This document shows, piece by piece, positions 51,421 through 54,360 of a stretch of 54,360 bases of DNA. The stretch comes from Chara braunii (taxonomy: Eukaryota > Streptophyta > Charophyceae > Charales > Characeae). The stretch spans positions 10,708 through 65,067 of the forward strand of contig BFEA01000037.1 of the NCBI GenBank assembly GCA_003427395.1, written 5' to 3'. Numbering within the stretch: position 1 is the first letter of the stretch; each line of letters begins with the position of its first letter. The position numbers were made by a program, and so were the translations under genes. The notes beneath the pieces are model-generated. The model worked only from the letters and a program-made list of their open reading frames with translations, ran no database searches and was not told the DNA's origin.

Positions 51421-53490
51421 GGCAGCCGCCGCTGAACCTACATCCTCGTGGGCGGCCTTGTACGCAAGAGGTTCTAAACAGGGGGAGTTCTAAGGAAAAA
51501 GATTCAAAAACAAAAAAGGTTTTAGTTGTTATCTTTTGTTTTTTTCGCTTTTGCGCTCTGATACTTGTGCAAGGAACATGAAGATCGACGAAGCATAGAA
51601 ATCAAAATTGCAAAATCAAGCTGAAGACCATGTAGTCAAACCAAGAGCAGATAGTTCATGAGAACCAAGGAACCATCCATCAGAGAACCATACATCAAAA
51701 GAGTGAGCCAATGTTCACTTCCCACTGGGCGCCATGTACACCAACACCAAATGTCCCTCTCTCTCAGGAATGGCGCTAGGCGTTCCTATCTACACCTATA
51801 GCTAGCCTACATCTATCGCATGATGCAACCAGACGACTTGACGACCAGCGAGTGACGACGTCAACACTGATGTCGACTCTCTCCCAATCAGGTACGTCGC
51901 TCCTCCTCCTTCTCCCATGTCTTCCCACACAACGCCCTTCTCTCTTCCAAAGACCACCTCTGCCTCTCACCTCACTTGCGCCCTGCAGCCCGGCCATGGC
52001 TGCCAGCATCCCTGCGCCCCTGCCGCGTCGCACAGCCAGCCAGCGCTCCCTCAACATAGCACAACGCAGCACCTGCACTCGCAGCGCAGCAGCGTGCCCG
52101 CATTGCTCGCAATGGCCAAGGATCCCGTCTGCCTCGCTTGCCTTGCCTATATCCTGCTTCACACGTGTGTGGTCCTGCTCGATCGTGTGCGTGAGCCCCA
52201 GTATCTGCGCCCAGGCCCAAAGTAGATAGGGGCCCAGGCCTTACATTTATGCCCCTTTCATCTAGGCCTGCGTCCAGATTCAGTGTTCCCATTGGCATTT
52301 TCAGCCTCTGCGTTCAGCATGCATTGTCGGCCTCACGTTTACTCGCCTAGGGCCCAACCAAGTATGGGGCCCTGGGCCTCGTACTGTTGCTGAGATCTGG
52401 CACTCAGGTGCACTCCAACCAACTGGCGTGCGGAAACTGCCTGGCGCACACCTTGTGACATGTTGTACGCGGGGCCTCTTGTGAATTTGCTGGCCCGCCT
52501 TCACTTATGGTGGGCACGAGGCTTGCTAGGGCCTTAGCCCAGTAAATATGTATATTGGCAAGGCCCCGCGAGGGCTCGTTCCTCACATTTGTGACAATAT
52601 ATACATATATATAATCATAATAAACTCCCCGGTGAACAGTGGGCAGAAAGCGAGAAGTATGCATATTCTATATCATAATACATAAATGTCTATATTGCAC
52701 AGGATTTCAAGTGTAAGAAAGTTCTAATGAGTAACAAATTGAATCAACATTTGCTAACAAATCTGCATATTCAATAATTCAATGCAGGAGGGGAATGACT
52801 ACGTCGTTTTTCCAAAGCAGGAAAACTAGAGAATGGATAAGGAGCAAAGACAAATTTTATAATTTATAAGCCATGTGGTCACTTGCGCCTGCAACTCCAA
52901 TTCTTCCGATCAACAAAATTCACTCAAAAATCCGATAAAAAAGACTTCTTTTACGTTTTCTTTTGAGGTTTTCGTGGCTCCGGGCAACCCAGACCTGCCC
53001 GGAAGGCTGCCCGGGGCGGGCCCCCCTGGTCACCTGGCGTGTACGGTCGGGCACCCGTGCAGGCTGTCCGTCCGCCTGGACTAGTCGGGCATGCAAAATA
53101 ACTCCCGCCCTTTTCTTTTTCTCCTTGTAGGTGTTGAAACATCTCTGCGCCCACCAAGTTCCACCCCACTCGGAGCTTCGTTATGCTTTTTTCAGTGATT
53201 AGCAAAATCTGGTTTGGGAGGCCTGTGGTGGGGGATCGGGGGAGGAATTGAATATCATGCACGATTTTTACCAATTACCTACACGTTCTGGTGAGGTTTC
53301 AACCAGCAATAGACGCGCCTCGGTTGACCCTCGTGGAATGCGTCATTGCCCCAAGCGCAAAAATTGGTTTGAGGCATTTCTTGTTGTATTTATAGTACAT
53401 GTTGGACGGGAGCGTGATGAATTGATAAGTGTGAAGTGATTTGCTGTCTGGTTATTTAATTCATTCATTCCGTCAACGAATAACAACTCA
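51421..53490. other. Unassigned region with low-confidence frames
   Basis: The plus frame 51,852-52,229 and minus frame 52,162-51,776 overlap over CT/CG-rich sequence and neither shows a domain. 'gtctctctcccaatcag|gtacgtc' near 51,890 resembles a splice donor. Around 52,200-52,400 'gggcccaggcc' type words recur. At 52,978-53,095 a GC-rich patch with CCCGG/CCGGG dyads sits in AT-rich surroundings. Confidence 0.4.
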
Positions 53491-53494
53491 GGCT

Positions 53495-53497
<3 letters not shown>

Positions 53498-53540
<43 letters not shown>
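53498..53540. repeat. (TA)n microsatellite
   Basis: About 21 TA units. Confidence 0.95.
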
Positions 53541-53541
<1 letters not shown>

Positions 53542-54100
53542 TGTTCTCCGCCTGCTAAATAGCTACGCAAAACCTTTCCTCATGGCTAGCTTTTTAGAGG
53601 GGCTGTTGAAGGACTACCGTCTTCCCCCGGAATACAACACACCCTAATAACGAATGTATAGAGGCTATTTTTTCGGTCCGGTACCAAAATGAGGGTGCGT
53701 AGTGTTCGGGGAAGAGGACAGCCATTGGGATAAAATGAGAAGCGACTTGATTGTCTTATAAAACCTGTGTGAAAAGGCAAAGCAAAGCAAAAAAGCGCAA
53801 CAATGATTCGGAATTCAATCATCTTTGGAAAACGGTTGCTGGAAAGGGAAACCCCACAAAGAATTGAATTTTTGTTTTGAAAAACAAAGGCCGGTGGACG
53901 AAACTCCACAGTTGCCTCCATGTTGTTGTGGGGTAATAAAATGAGCTAACTCTTTTGTGATTAAAAAAAAAATTAAAAAATCCACAGCTTGTATCACCCT
54001 TCCATACAGGCTGCTACACAAAACGATTGCACCGAAGATTTGACATTCAACGTGAGACTTCATTGACGGGTAAGGACGGCGATGGACGGATTATCACCAT
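53541..54100. other. No recognisable gene
   Basis: Short frames only, on both strands; the minus frame 53,921-53,586 has no recognised domain. Confidence 0.5.
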
Positions 54101-54106
54101 AATCAC

Positions 54107-54109
54107 CGC

Positions 54110-54145
<36 letters not shown>

Positions 54146-54222
54146 TCCAGCACAACTTGGGCGGGACGATGTGGAGGAATGATCATCATCACGATCATGA
54201 TGAACTTCATCATCATCATCAT
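54107..54222. repeat. (ATC)n microsatellite, two patches
   Basis: ATC units at 54,110-54,145 and shorter ones at 54,181-54,222. The poly-Met and poly-Asp/His frame on minus (54,250-54,047) comes from this. Confidence 0.95.
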
Positions 54223-54262
54223 TCTTTTTTGAGGGCGCATCGCGGCCCACGGGACGAACACC

Positions 54263-54287
54263 CTACCGGGCGTGCAACGCCCGGTAG
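54263..54287. repeat. Perfect 11 bp-stem hairpin
   Basis: CTACCGGGCGT-GCA-ACGCCCGGTAG. GC-rich stem with a 3-base loop, without a following T-run. Confidence 0.9.
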
Positions 54288-54360
54288 AACTTGGCCGCTG
54301 AGGCCGCCCAGGACCCCTTCGCGGTCACCCACCTGTGTGTGTGGCCGGACAGTCTTCCCC

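Overview
This is eukaryotic nuclear DNA from a large, repeat-rich genome. Almost nothing in it is an intact gene. The window holds decayed transposable elements, long microsatellites, hairpin arrays and one clear exon of a host gene. GT-AG (and one GC-AG) splice sites and a plant-type M28 exopeptidase exon point to the green lineage. A streptophyte alga or bryophyte-like plant is my guess from overall character only. Scattered single Ns and one 780-base N gap show a draft assembly.

Layout. (1) 0.2-1.4 kb: an A-type repeat block that recurs inverted at 20.9-21.86 kb. (2) 2.9-14 kb, plus strand: a heavily mutated Ty3/gypsy retroelement with unusual upstream ORFs, including a roughly 1.1 kb module repeated 2.6 times, then gag with a broken zinc knuckle, protease, reverse transcriptase, RNase H, integrase and a GPY/F-like module. 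A 335 bp inverted-repeat element has jumped into its front part. (3) 14.5-15.8 kb: short tandem repeats and hairpins. (4) 16-33.7 kb: three related, rearranged copies of one unrecognised element family. I call them X (minus, 21.9 to 17.9), Y (plus, about 22.8 to 29.65) and Z (minus, 33.65 to 30.3). They share a B block carrying an 18 bp palindrome and tRNA-like promoter boxes. Y and Z share a C block with a tRNA-like fold, preceded in each by an array of hairpins whose stem sequences vary while pairing is kept. X has a chain of short exons with splice consensus.

(5) 34.1-40.7 kb: a second element system. A decayed minus-strand ORF at 36.6-37.6 kb is flanked on both sides by 71 bp modules with inverted ends (GGTCGGTAGGTGC), and a 1.1 kb segment is directly duplicated, each copy ending in a (GA)n tract. 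(6) 41-46.5 kb: long (TG)n, (GA)n, (CT)n and AT-rich tracts, G-runs, and small inverted-repeat elements at 44.9 and 45.4 kb. (7) 47-50.5 kb: a GA-rich tandem repeat, then an exon at 48,626-48,732 carrying the metal-binding core of an ERMP1-like M28 metallopeptidase, with a partial exon relic 1.5 kb upstream. (8) 50.5-54.4 kb: mostly unassigned sequence with microsatellites and one perfect hairpin at 54,263.

The strongest candidate for something undescribed is the pair of covarying hairpin arrays at 23.6-24.3 kb and 32.85-33.65 kb. They sit at matching distances (about 250-300 bp) from the tRNA-like C block in two separate element copies. All alignments here were made by eye; no database or folding program was run.
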